Of a stretch of DNA of 45,541 bases, positions 1 to 8,380 are shown in pieces (positions within the stretch are counted from its first letter, which is position 1; the number at the start of each line of letters is the position of its first letter). The notes under the pieces are model-generated. The model was not told the DNA's origin. It did not search any database and saw only the letters and a program-made list of their open reading frames with translations. The stretch lies in the NCBI GenBank assembly GCA_018648445.1, contig JABGRG010000020.1, forward strand, positions 1 through 45,541, read 5' to 3'. Source of the DNA: Rhodospirillales bacterium (lineage in GTDB: Bacteria > Pseudomonadota > Alphaproteobacteria > Rhodospirillales_A > JACZKS01). The position numbers and the translations under genes were made by a program.

Positions 1-111
1 GATCCTCTGTTACGAAACAGACTCAGGCGTCCCAAATGTTTTGATGACGGACAGGTTCAGGACACCGAACGGCTTATTCCGGCGCTGGAGACGGTCCTGA
101 AGAAAGCCTGA
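1..111 (+). CDS. 3' end of an unidentified gene (partial)
   Basis: An open frame runs from the first base to a TGA at 109-111, giving a 36-residue tail that ends in a helical LIPALETVLKKA. It stops two bases before the stop codon of the convergent LarA-like gene, which is compact spacing typical of two real convergent genes. The rest lies outside the window, so no family can be assigned. The frame is short and could be open by chance. Confidence 0.45.
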   Translation, partial: DPLLRNRLRRPKCFDDGQVQDTERLIPALETVLKKA

Positions 112-113
112 CG

Positions 114-1397
114 TCAGTCGGTCAGGTTGCCGTCGGCGCCGAAGTCAATCGGGCTGGGATCGCCATGAACGGTGAATTCCGCGCGGCCCTCGATTTCCGG
201 CAGGAAGGCCTCGGAAACCTGAATGGAGTGGATCGCCTTGGTATTGGCGATGCGAACCACGCGGGCCTTTTCGCTCGTCGCGGGGAAACTGCCGCGGATC
301 GCCAAGGCCATGGCCTCGCGGTCATTATTCAAAATCATCGGCAGCCGGGCGCTGTCGCTTACGCGTGACGTGATGGTGTTGGTGTAGGTCGATGTGAAAT
401 CCATGGCATCGACAAGACGTAGCGTCGTGAAATCGGCAGCGCCGATACCGTTGGCGTTGCCCTGGGACGCCGGAGACACCGCGCGAACGAATATCTTCTT
501 TACCGCGATCGTGTCGAAACCGGGGTGGCCCGAGGTTGTGCGTCCGCTGACGTTTGGATCCATGCCGGTGCCCGAGAAGTTCTTTCCGATTTCATCAACG
601 ATCAAAACGTCGATTTCCGGGAACAACAGCCTTCCCAAAATGTCCTTTGCGTAAACCAGAATTTCCTTTTCGCGTGGAAATATCTCGTCAGGTGTCATCA
701 CGTCTATGCGCGCCAGATCATTGTAAGCATTTTCGACGACACCGATGCCGCATAATATCGGCGTTGCAGCAAGAAGGGCGCGCCCGGCTTCCGGAATGAT
801 CTGCGAGAAATTCAGAATACTATGACCGTGCACCATTTCAGCGCCCTGGCGTTTGCCAAGGCCGATGACGATCATTTTCACCAGACCGCTTTCCCAATCG
901 CCACGAAAACTCGTGTGCGGCTTGATCTTGTTGAAAACCACGATGCCATCGGATTGTTGCGCCAGTTTGTCACAGTAAAGAGGTGTCCCGTCGGCCATCG
1001 TTGCGACCGGCACCACCTCCGTTGCCGATCGAATTGGTGCGCCGATGCTGGTTTCTGTGATGCCCTGATGTTCCAGCACCGCGGCCTGTCCTTCGGCGGT
1101 TCCTTTGCCATGGCTGCCCATGGCCGGAATGATGAACGGCGCGGCCCCTCGCTCACGCAAAGATCGCACAATCGTCGCAAAAGCCTCCACGACATGCGGG
1201 ATTCCTCGGCTGCCCGCAGTAATGGCTATAGACTTCCCGGCAATGTCCGGCAGCGCCGCCGCCGCCATCTGTGCGGTGAGCTCGGAGCTAACGTCTTCAA
1301 CCGCATCTTTGCAAAAATGCTGATCAATCGTCACCATGCGGGGGAAGACAAAGCTCTCAAGTCCCGGGACAATGACCTCCACCTTTTCCAAACGCAT
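114..1397 (-). CDS. LarA/DUF2088 family protein (lactate racemase N-domain-like)
   Basis: The 427-residue protein resembles the LarA N-terminal (DUF2088) superfamily. It shows a PAMGSHG motif near residue 92, a long NKIKPHTSFRG / ESGLVKMIVIGLGK block near residues 155-180, and a VDEIGKNFSGTGMDPN block near residue 265. LarA itself is a nickel-pincer-dependent lactate racemase. Members of this shorter subfamily are mostly uncharacterised, and I see no larB/C/E cofactor genes nearby, so racemase activity is not claimed. There is no signal peptide, so it is probably cytoplasmic. The start is ATG at 1397 after a GGAAG-rich stretch. It may act on an organic acid and so be related in theme to the catabolic genes further right, but nothing links them directly. 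Confidence 0.75.
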   Translation of the reverse strand: MRLEKVEVIVPGLESFVFPRMVTIDQHFCKDAVEDVSSELTAQMAAAALPDIAGKSIAITAGSRGIPHVVEAFATIVRSLRERGAAPFIIPAMGSHGKGTAEGQAAVLEHQGITETSIGAPIRSATEVVPVATMADGTPLYCDKLAQQSDGIVVFNKIKPHTSFRGDWESGLVKMIVIGLGKRQGAEMVHGHSILNFSQIIPEAGRALLAATPILCGIGVVENAYNDLARIDVMTPDEIFPREKEILVYAKDILGRLLFPEIDVLIVDEIGKNFSGTGMDPNVSGRTTSGHPGFDTIAVKKIFVRAVSPASQGNANGIGAADFTTLRLVDAMDFTSTYTNTITSRVSDSARLPMILNNDREAMALAIRGSFPATSEKARVVRIANTKAIHSIQVSEAFLPEIEGRAEFTVHGDPSPIDFGADGNLTD

Positions 1398-1613
1398 GGC
1401 GCTTCCATCCTTCCATTTTATTGACCGTAGAAGATAGAGTCTTCAATCGCCGTTCAGCAAAACGCAAATGGCGTCGTTTCGTCTGGTGAAACGGCTTCGG
1501 CTGTATCTTGATGGTCCGGAATGGGGCGCCGGACCACAGTCGATCGGACAACGGCGCGAAGTTTACGGCAAACGCCGTGCGGAAGCGGGAAGAAAACCAG
1601 GCCCTTCATGACA

Positions 1614-1627
1614 GCCGCTCGTGACCC
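1614..1627 (-). repeat. Dispersed motif, partial reversed copy
   Basis: Read on the minus strand it is GGGTCA, four bases, CGGC, matching the core of the copies at 4377, 8094 and 9353. The first half of the motif is degenerate here. Confidence 0.4.
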
Positions 1628-1719
1628 AACGGAGACCTACCAATGTGGTTTTCATCGCCCGTCGACAATCTGAGCGAAGGTTCTATTCGGAGGGCGTAAT
1701 ATGGTGATCGAGGAACTCG

Positions 1720-1765
1720 ATTCTGCGACGTCGAAGTGGACGACGCCGAACAAGTTGACGTCTGA
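1720..1765 (+). pseudogene. Remnant 3' end of a tyrosine recombinase
   Basis: Positions 1730-1765 encode VEVDDAEQVDV and a stop. The recombinase remnant at 9679-10055 ends VEVDDALDIAEQVDV and a stop. The nucleotide match continues a few bases upstream and through the 3' flank, with a 12-base in-frame deletion removing the equivalent of LDIA. Everything further upstream is lost. The copy lies in opposite orientation to the 9679 copy, so the two frame the islet as an imperfect inverted repeat. Confidence 0.7.
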
Positions 1766-1772
1766 TCTTGGG

Positions 1773-1794
1773 GGCAGAGCGGAAACCCTCTGCC
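1773..1794 (+). terminator. Hairpin after the left recombinase remnant
   Basis: A 7-bp stem (GGCAGAG / CTCTGCC) with an 8-base loop starts 8 bases after the remnant stop codon. It matches the better-preserved hairpin at 9650-9671 beside the other copy. It was probably the recombinase terminator; no clear T-run follows. Confidence 0.45.
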
Positions 1795-1839
1795 TCGTCG
1801 GAAATAGGTAGCATTTAGCCATAAGGGGAATATCAACGT

Positions 1840-3534
1840 TTACTGGAAGCGACCGCCGCCTCCGATGGCTTGCCAACCGCCGGCTTGAGGTTGGGGTCTG
1901 GGCGAGGGTGGATTTGCCGTCCGCTGATGTCGGCCGAACGTATTGAAGGAAGGGCGGATGGGTGGCGCGGCCTTGCGGAATTCTTCGTCATCATCGCCGG
2001 ACGGGATGTTGCCGGTGTCGACCACCTTGCCGCTCTGAACACCCATGAGGGTCCATGAGACGACGGCCTTGAGTGTGTCGCCGGCGATCCGGCCCTTGAA
2101 TTCCGCTCGAGCCTTGCCCGAAGTCGGTCCACAGTTGGAGCCGCAGTACTCCGTCGACAGGGACCAGCGCCCCTCGAGGGTTCCGCTGATTGATTCCCCA
2201 TTGACGCCACCTCCCACGACCCTTCCGTCGAAGCGGATCTGATCCCAGTTGCCACCGGCGGTTTCGATCGTTCCGCAATGTCCATTCGGATCGGTCGCGT
2301 GCCGCAAACTGATGTTCTCTCGATATTCGCCGCCAAATCCGGACGACTCGCGTACCGTGGTTTGGGTGCAGCCATTTGCCAGAGAGGTTTGGATGGTCTC
2401 TGTTTTTTCATTCGGGTCCCAGGTTGCCGTCTGCGGTTGGCCATCCGCGCCTTGTCCCGAAACCACGATCCGTCCGTCGGGCTTGACGGTTCGTGCACCG
2501 TTCGCCGGAACCACAGCAACCGTCATGGTGTTCCCTTTGATGTTGCCCGTCACCCGTTGACCCTCAAGCGTCAGGGTGAGTTCGCCGGTTCCGGTCGCCC
2601 CCTCGAACCAGCCCCGGGTGGTCAAGCTTTGGGGCGTGGGTGAAGGCGTTGCCGCGGGAGGCGCGGATGCGGTTTGAGGGTTCGCCATAGGCGGAACTTC
2701 GACCGGCGGAAGGGTGATGCCAAGCCTTTTGGCAAACAGTTGCAGGTCCTTCAGCGCCAGCACGGCCTTCGCATACCGTCCCTTCAAATCTTCGTATGAA
2801 TCCTTCCACTCCGGATCGGACAGCAAATCATTGATGTCGTTGATCTCAGCCAGGGCCTTTTTCTGGTATCGTGACAAGGCGCCTCTTTCGAAGTCCTGTC
2901 GGAGCTTAATTTGGGCGGCGATCCAGGAAGAATCGCTTCTTTCTTTTTCAATTCTTTTGAGATTCAACAAATCGTTATCTGCAGCAGCGATGGATTTATT
3001 AATTCTTGTAATCGTATTCTTCTCATCTTCGATGTCGGTGTTGATTGCTTCTAGTTTTTTTCGGCATGCATCCGATTTACAACCAATGCCCATTTTCGAG
3101 AGGCTGACAAGTTTTTCATAAGCCGCGATGCTGGATTTGGTTTCGGCTACGGCTTCGAGCAACGAATCGCGCTCCTTCATCACTTTCTGTTGCTCAACCC
3201 GAGCCGCGTAAGCCGGCATTTTCCCCTGTTTGATGATGGCTTCCAGCTTGACCAATTCGCGAAGCCGATTCTGCTGCGCCGCAACATTGGCAGTTCCCGA
3301 AGGACGTTGATCGAGCCACTGCTTTACTTTCGCCTGTTCGTGGAGATTGCGCAAAAGAACCGCTTCGTCCCGATCAAGTTCACCTTGGTCCAAAACGCCA
3401 TGCGCACCTAAAACCATGTACATCACGAACGCGTAATCATCGCCCCAGACCTTCGCCGTCATGGGTCCGCCCAATAGGCACGCCAAGCCGATGGCGACGG
3501 AGATTGCACGGCGGAGAACAAGCTGCTTCACCAT
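1840..3534 (-). CDS. Secreted coiled-coil protein of unknown function
   Basis: This 564-residue protein has no family I recognise. A signal peptide (VKQLVLRR, then a hydrophobic core to about residue 25) precedes a Lys/Glu-rich, probably coiled-coil segment at about residues 50-275, with a CKSDAC pair near 155. A Pro/Ala/Thr linker follows (about 285-310), then a beta-rich domain at about 315-480 (repeated short TGNI / VTGN-type strands) and a Pro-rich tail with PQPQAGGW near the C-terminus. I chose ATG 3534, where ATGGTGA overlaps the upstream stop; an in-frame ATG lies at 3549. It is coupled to the preceding secreted protein, which has a similar PQPQ..GGW tail, so the two are probably made and may act together in the periplasm or at the surface. 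Confidence 0.75.
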   Translation of the reverse strand: MVKQLVLRRAISVAIGLACLLGGPMTAKVWGDDYAFVMYMVLGAHGVLDQGELDRDEAVLLRNLHEQAKVKQWLDQRPSGTANVAAQQNRLRELVKLEAIIKQGKMPAYAARVEQQKVMKERDSLLEAVAETKSSIAAYEKLVSLSKMGIGCKSDACRKKLEAINTDIEDEKNTITRINKSIAAADNDLLNLKRIEKERSDSSWIAAQIKLRQDFERGALSRYQKKALAEINDINDLLSDPEWKDSYEDLKGRYAKAVLALKDLQLFAKRLGITLPPVEVPPMANPQTASAPPAATPSPTPQSLTTRGWFEGATGTGELTLTLEGQRVTGNIKGNTMTVAVVPANGARTVKPDGRIVVSGQGADGQPQTATWDPNEKTETIQTSLANGCTQTTVRESSGFGGEYRENISLRHATDPNGHCGTIETAGGNWDQIRFDGRVVGGGVNGESISGTLEGRWSLSTEYCGSNCGPTSGKARAEFKGRIAGDTLKAVVSWTLMGVQSGKVVDTGNIPSGDDDEEFRKAAPPIRPSFNTFGRHQRTANPPSPRPQPQAGGWQAIGGGGRFQ

Positions 3535-4118
3535 GTCACCGGTTTCCATCCACCCTGGTCCTGCGGTTGCGGCGAAGATTGGGCTGGGTTGATCTGTGGA
3601 CGATTTGCCGGCGGCGGCGCGGCTGATACCGGCGGTCTGGTGACGGTCGGAACCGGCGGGGCTAAACTGACCGCCGGAGCGTTCGGTGGGCTTGGGCGCG
3701 CGGCGGGGGCAGGAGAAGGGCCGCCGCCGGCGGGCGGAGGGGAATCCCTGGCGACATCAATGGGTGAGACGGACACCGAATCCAAATCCTGTACCCGCAG
3801 CAGGTAGTCAGTCCCTTTACAGTTGAGGTGCCAGCGCGCCTCAGCTGAACCGGGCGCGGCAAGTTGAACGGCGGCGCGGGGCTTTGGACATTGGCCGTCG
3901 GCGAAACGGATAACCAGCTCGCCCAGCGCATCGGCCATATTGGCGCAGACCCGCCGACCGTTCGACGCGGCGTCGCAGGACGCCTCGGGCATAGAGGTGA
4001 TGTTGGACGAGTACTCGGACGCGGTGACACTCGAGGGCCAACACATGAATACCGCAAGCGCTGCGAGCATTGCCGAGGCGACACTTTGATGTACGACAAA
4101 CCTTTGCCACTTCTGCAT
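3528..4118 (-). CDS. Secreted proline-rich protein of unknown function
   Basis: The 196-residue protein begins with an N-terminal signal peptide (hydrophobic core about residues 13-32, likely cleavage after VTASE). A small Cys-containing domain spans about residues 35-110, with Cys in EASCDA, RRVCAN, DGQCPK and LNCKG; the four cysteines could form disulfides after export. A Pro/Ala-rich low-complexity region fills about 125-185, and the end is PQPQDQGGWKPVTW. A GGGAGG ribosome-binding site lies 5 bases before ATG 4118. Its stop overlaps the start of the next secreted protein. No family is recognised. It is transcribed divergently from the caspase-like pair across a 600-base gap. Confidence 0.75.
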   Translation of the reverse strand: MQKWQRFVVHQSVASAMLAALAVFMCWPSSVTASEYSSNITSMPEASCDAASNGRRVCANMADALGELVIRFADGQCPKPRAAVQLAAPGSAEARWHLNCKGTDYLLRVQDLDSVSVSPIDVARDSPPPAGGGPSPAPAARPSPPNAPAVSLAPPVPTVTRPPVSAAPPPANRPQINPAQSSPQPQDQGGWKPVTW

Positions 4119-4734
4119 GACAACCTCCCATCAACGCTTCCAGCGCGGAGCGATCACCTCGGCGGCATCGCGTCAACCTGCTGTCCTGTTTTTTTGACGT
4201 TGGCCTTATTCTAGGCAGGTGCGAGTATAGCAGAATCAGGGTTCAAATCGAACGGCCATTCCGGGTTCGTTTTCATGGCCTTGAAGCCGTATCCACAATT
4301 CCGGTCACTCCGGCGCGAGTCCGATCCGCGTCCTAAACGGCGCTCACTTGAACTATTCGTAAATCGGCCCGCGTAAGACCGCTTCGGGTCATCAACGGCC
4401 TTTAACGCCCGCCCCGAAATTGTTCTGCTTTGCCCTCAACAGCGGACGTGAACACCTAAAATGTCGGCTTACCCCCGAAGAGCAGTCGTCACGTCACCCA
4501 GTGCTAAATGTCTGTTTTTAGCCAGGAAGAGACATGCTACGCCAACCATTTGGGATTTGGACGATGCGGAAAATGCATGTTCGGTTTATTGCCTCCTCTA
4601 ACCTCGCGATTACCATGATGATTGAGCAGGCCGCCTGTTTGCCTTAAAATGTCGGAGGCCAACAAGCATAAGAAAACATCCAGCCTTTCGAGCTAGAAGG
4701 GACTCTCCACAAGGTGGCGGAGGAGTGGATGGGA
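4119..4734. other. Divergent intergenic region
   Basis: This 600-base gap separates the secreted-protein pair (-) from the caspase-like pair (+) and must carry both promoters. It contains a copy of the dispersed motif (4377-4399) and, just downstream at about 4424-4449, a second related stretch ending CAGCGGACGT. No convincing ORF or clean promoter could be picked by eye. Confidence 0.5.
4377..4399 (+). repeat. Dispersed 23-base motif
   Basis: The pattern is GACYGC, three bases, GGGTCA, four bases, CGGC. The same pattern and spacing occur at 8094 and 9353, with a partial reversed copy at 1614. All copies lie in the gaps of this islet. Confidence 0.5.
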
Positions 4735-6387
4735 ATGCGATCTGCAACAATCTTCGGCCTGATCTTTGCTTTGGCGGTACCGCTGACGGGCTGCCAACCC
4801 CCGAGGCCGATCGAACTCCCGGCAAGGCCCGTTATCTCCGGCGAATCCCAGACCCCGGTTGTCGATGCCCGCCTAGGTAAGGTGACGGTCAAGCCGTTCT
4901 CAATCTCGGTCGCCAACAAGGCCTACTATGTATCCGAATACTTCCACATTCTGGAGGCACCGTTCCGGGACGGGGTAAACCGATTCCTGCGAAGCCCAGG
5001 ATTTTTCACGCCCGCTGCCAATGAAATAATCGACGTCGAGGTCAGCCTCGAACGTCTCGTGAAGGACAAGGAAAACGCCGAAGTCGATGTCACGCTCCGC
5101 TATCTGTTTCGGATGTCCGACGGCACGATCCTCCTGGACCACACCACTAAAAACCATGGTGACGAATATACTCAGGTGCTGTTCGAGCCCGCCTTCCGGG
5201 AATCGACCAACGATGCCTATTCAAAAAGCTTCCGGGAAGTCGCCGGGATGCTCGAAGGGGTCCTGCCCGAGACACTGGCCTCGACCAAGGCCGAAAGATC
5301 ACAGATCGCCCGGGACTTGCAACCCGAAAGCGGCACCTATCGGGTGATTGCGGGCAAGACCACGGTTCGGCAGCGTCCCCGAGCCAACGCCGAGGCCGTC
5401 GGTACGCTTCCCCGAGGCAGTCTCGCCCAGGTCGTCGGCCGACTGCAATCGGGTTGGCTCCGTATCGCACGGGGCGGCAAACCCTACGGCTGGGCCCACC
5501 GAACGGCGCTGCGGCCCGAGGGCGCGCCGCCGATCGTTACGACCCGGAAACCGGCACCGCGGAACTTCGCGACCGCGCCACTGGCCGTCACCTTTGCCAA
5601 GGGAAAATCGCGGCCCGACGACATCGCGGTGATCGTCGGCAATGGGGACTACGCCAAGTTGGGCAGGGACATCCCCGACGTCACCCCCGCCCATGCCGAC
5701 GCTGAAAGCTTCAAGCGATACGCCATGACCGCTCTTGGCGTGCGTGAAGGCAACATCATTGATCTGCGCGACGCCACCGGAGCCCAATTGAAAGGCGTCT
5801 TCGGCTCCGACCGCAGCCACAAGGGTCAGCTTTTCGATTGGGTGCGGCCGGGTCAGTCGCGGGTCTGGGTCTATTACGCAGGGCACGGCGCTCCCGCAGG
5901 TAAGGAAGGCACCGCGTTTCTGGTTCCCGTCGATGCCGATGCGGCGCGGATCGAAATCAACGGCTATCCGTTGTCCGTGCTTTACGCCAATCTCGGAAAA
6001 ATCCCAGCCAAGTCGATGACCGTGGTGCTGGAGGCCTGCTTCTCGGGCGCCAGCCAGGCCGGCACCGTGATCTCGCGGGCTTCGGGCATCTTCGTCCGTC
6101 CCAAAACGCCCGCCGTGCCCGGCAACATCACCGTGATTGCCGCCGGGGCGGCGGACCAGATCGCGTCCTGGGAGGAGGACAAATCCCACGGCCTGTTCAC
6201 CAAGTACTACCTGACCGGCATGAGCGGTGAGGCAGACAAAGTCCCACACGGCAACGGTGACAGCAAGGTGGCTCTGAAGGAACTTGATGCCTATCTTGAC
6301 AGCACTTTGACTTACTATGCTCGACGCTATTACGGCCGCGACCAGAAAGTCAGAATCGTCGTGGCCAAAGAACTGCGCGGCCAATGA
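4735..6387 (+). CDS. Caspase-like (peptidase C14) lipoprotein with SH3-like domain
   Basis: The 550-residue protein has a lipoprotein signal (lipobox LTGC, Cys20), so it should be membrane-anchored outside the cytoplasm. An N-terminal alpha/beta domain (about 45-180) precedes a bacterial SH3-like domain (about 200-262; VRQRP, GWLRI, YGWAH) and a caspase-fold domain (about 296-500). The catalytic dyad is present: His384 in YYAGHG and Cys435 in LEACFSGAS. I chose ATG 4735 because GGAGGAG sits 9 bases upstream and the signal peptide then starts cleanly; ATG 4729 and GTG 4714 are alternatives. Its stop overlaps the next start (ATGA), so it is coupled to a paralogue. Caspase homologues of this type (metacaspase/C14) cut peptide bonds. 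The target and the trigger are unknown. Confidence 0.88.
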   Translation: MRSATIFGLIFALAVPLTGCQPPRPIELPARPVISGESQTPVVDARLGKVTVKPFSISVANKAYYVSEYFHILEAPFRDGVNRFLRSPGFFTPAANEIIDVEVSLERLVKDKENAEVDVTLRYLFRMSDGTILLDHTTKNHGDEYTQVLFEPAFRESTNDAYSKSFREVAGMLEGVLPETLASTKAERSQIARDLQPESGTYRVIAGKTTVRQRPRANAEAVGTLPRGSLAQVVGRLQSGWLRIARGGKPYGWAHRTALRPEGAPPIVTTRKPAPRNFATAPLAVTFAKGKSRPDDIAVIVGNGDYAKLGRDIPDVTPAHADAESFKRYAMTALGVREGNIIDLRDATGAQLKGVFGSDRSHKGQLFDWVRPGQSRVWVYYAGHGAPAGKEGTAFLVPVDADAARIEINGYPLSVLYANLGKIPAKSMTVVLEACFSGASQAGTVISRASGIFVRPKTPAVPGNITVIAAGAADQIASWEEDKSHGLFTKYYLTGMSGEADKVPHGNGDSKVALKELDAYLDSTLTYYARRYYGRDQKVRIVVAKELRGQ

Positions 6388-8033
6388 GGCGGGCACTTTT
6401 CCTCCTCGGCTTGGTCGCCGTTCTTCTGGGGCTGGGCGGGGCCTCGGTTCAGGCCGAGCCTGAATTTACCCTTGGGACGGTGGGGAGCCTTCCTTTCGAG
6501 TGGAAACGAATCAAGAGCATGCCCGGCGAATACCAAGAGTATCGCACAGCGCACATGCAGTCCGATTCGGAACGGGCCCGGGGGAAACTGACAAACCTGC
6601 TGACAACCGGCTTCGAAGGCTCGGGGCTTTTCTCCTCTCCAAGCGGCGAGGCCTTGAACGTCTGGGCTGAGATGCTGTCCCTGAGCGACGTCAACTGGAC
6701 GGACATACACGGCAGGTTCCGCTACCGGGTGACCGACTCCGACGGCGAGACGGTCCTGACGAAAGACATCGACGCCACCGGCAGGGACAACTCGTGGGAT
6801 GGTGGCACCCGATACGAGAAAGGCGTCGACGACGCCTTGGCCCAGAGCGTGGCGAGGCTCGCCGCCGCCCTGAAGCGCGACCTTGCCCCGGCTTGGACGG
6901 TTTTTGCCTCCGCCCGAGAGGAACGGCGGCGGGTCAAGGCGGGGATCGCCACTCAGATGTCGGTCGAGGACGCCTTCTACCAGGTGGTCACCGACGGCGC
7001 AGTGGCACGGAAACTGCCCATGGCCAAAGCCGGGAAAGTGAAATCCCTTGCATTGGGTGGTGTCGTCCATGTGACCGGGCGGCTGCCGTCGGGCTGGCTC
7101 CAAGTGGCGGAGGAAGGGCGACCGGTGGGCTGGGTTCCGGGCGCGGTGCTTCGCCCGGAGGGGGCAACGACCGGGGCCGCTCCGGTAGCCGTCGCCATGC
7201 GGGAGCCGCCGCAACGGCGCGTCGCGACCAAACCACTCCCCATCACTTTCCCCAATGGGCCACAGCGCGTCGACGACATCGCCGTCATCATCGGCATCGC
7301 GGATTATGCCAAGATGGGGCGGGACATCCCCAATGTACCGCCTGCCCACGCCGATGCCGAAAGCTTCAAACGCTACGCGCTGGCCGCGTTGGGTATTCGG
7401 CGGGGAAACATCATTGATTTGCGCGATGCCACCGGAGCGCAGATCGAACGGGTTTTCGGTTCGGAACGCACACATAAGGGGCAGCTTTTCGACTGGGTGC
7501 GGCCGGGCGATTCCCGGGTTTGGGTTTACTACGCAGGCCATGGGGCTCCGGCGGGCAAGGAGGGCACGGCTTTTCTAGTTCCGGCGGATGCCGACGCGGC
7601 ACGCATCGAGATCAATGGCTACCCTCTCGATACCTTGTACGCCAACCTGAGCCGCATTCCGGCCAAGTCGGTGACCGTGATCCTTGAGGCCTGTTTCTCC
7701 GGTGCCAGCCAGGGCGGCACCGTGATCTCGCGGGCTTCGGGCATCTTTGTGCGCCCCAAGGCGGCTGTCGTCCCTGGGAACATCACCGTCATCGCCGCCG
7801 GGGGACCGGAACAAATGGCGTCTTGGGAGGAAGACAGCTCGCACGGCCTGTTCACCAAGTACTACCTGACCGGCATGAGCGGCGAAGCCGACAAGAAACC
7901 GCACGGTAATGGCGACGGCGAGGTGGCCGTCGATGAACTGGCGCGTTACCTGGAACGGACACTGACCTACTACGCCCGGCGCTACTACGGTCGCGATCAG
8001 AAGGCCAGGATCGTCGTTGGAAAGACCAAATGA
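6384..8033 (+). CDS. Second exported caspase-like (C14) protein with SH3-like domain
   Basis: This 549-residue tandem paralogue of the preceding protein has a signal peptide with no lipobox Cys (cleavage near VQA-EP, residue 24), suggesting a soluble periplasmic form. Its N-terminal domain (about 25-190) is diverged from the neighbour's. The SH3-like domain (about 195-256) is moderately similar, and the caspase domain (about 296-500) is nearly the same, including long identical stretches. The dyad is His386 (YYAGHG) and Cys437 (LEACFSGAS). The ATGA overlap with the upstream gene indicates coupled translation and probably matched amounts. One membrane-anchored and one soluble copy with different N-termini fits a duplicated enzyme given two sensors or two locations; this is inference. 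Confidence 0.87.
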   Translation: MRRALFLLGLVAVLLGLGGASVQAEPEFTLGTVGSLPFEWKRIKSMPGEYQEYRTAHMQSDSERARGKLTNLLTTGFEGSGLFSSPSGEALNVWAEMLSLSDVNWTDIHGRFRYRVTDSDGETVLTKDIDATGRDNSWDGGTRYEKGVDDALAQSVARLAAALKRDLAPAWTVFASAREERRRVKAGIATQMSVEDAFYQVVTDGAVARKLPMAKAGKVKSLALGGVVHVTGRLPSGWLQVAEEGRPVGWVPGAVLRPEGATTGAAPVAVAMREPPQRRVATKPLPITFPNGPQRVDDIAVIIGIADYAKMGRDIPNVPPAHADAESFKRYALAALGIRRGNIIDLRDATGAQIERVFGSERTHKGQLFDWVRPGDSRVWVYYAGHGAPAGKEGTAFLVPADADAARIEINGYPLDTLYANLSRIPAKSVTVILEACFSGASQGGTVISRASGIFVRPKAAVVPGNITVIAAGGPEQMASWEEDSSHGLFTKYYLTGMSGEADKKPHGNGDGEVAVDELARYLERTLTYYARRYYGRDQKARIVVGKTK

Positions 8034-8380
8034 CGGCTGGCCACAAGAAAGATAGAGGGCATTGTCCACGGCTGAATGCCTCTTTTGAGAAAGGACTGCT
8101 CAGGGTCATAGCCGGCTGTTTATGGTTGCCTGAAAATCCTTCAGTTAACCCGCGCTGAGCAGACATCTCCCCTTACGTGCCTTGAGTGGATTAGGGTATC
8201 CGTCTCTATTTGCGGTGTCCGCTGAAGTGTGAGAAGCGACTGCTGAAACCTTGTTCCGTCAAGCTGTAGTTTCCGCAAAACAAAGCCTTGATTTAAGGCC
8301 GCGTGAACGTGATTCTGACGGGGTCCTTTACAAGTGGAATTGAGATCGTCTTTGGGGAACGCTTTTTGTGGGAGGAGCGG
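8034..8380. other. Intergenic gap inside the islet
   Basis: About 350 bases separate the caspase-like pair from the Pro-rich protein gene. The gap contains one dispersed motif copy (8094-8116). An in-frame ATG at 8303 exists but lacks a good ribosome-binding site. I see no other gene. Confidence 0.5.
8094..8116 (+). repeat. Dispersed 23-base motif
   Basis: GACTGC, three bases, GGGTCA, four bases, CGGC: same layout as at 4377 and 9353. Confidence 0.45.

Larger units (their letters stand above)
1398..1839. other. Gene-poor gap with mobile-element debris
   Basis: About 440 bases lie between the LarA-like gene and the first secreted protein gene. The gap holds the LarA-like gene's upstream region, a reversed partial copy of a dispersed motif (1614-1627), a recombinase tail (1720-1765) and a hairpin (1773-1794), each listed separately. 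I see no further convincing gene. Confidence 0.6.

Noticed and set aside
5299..7541. Long minus-strand frames opposite the caspase-like pair
   Set aside because: They mirror the duplicated caspase domains and so resemble each other, but have no start context or family motif.
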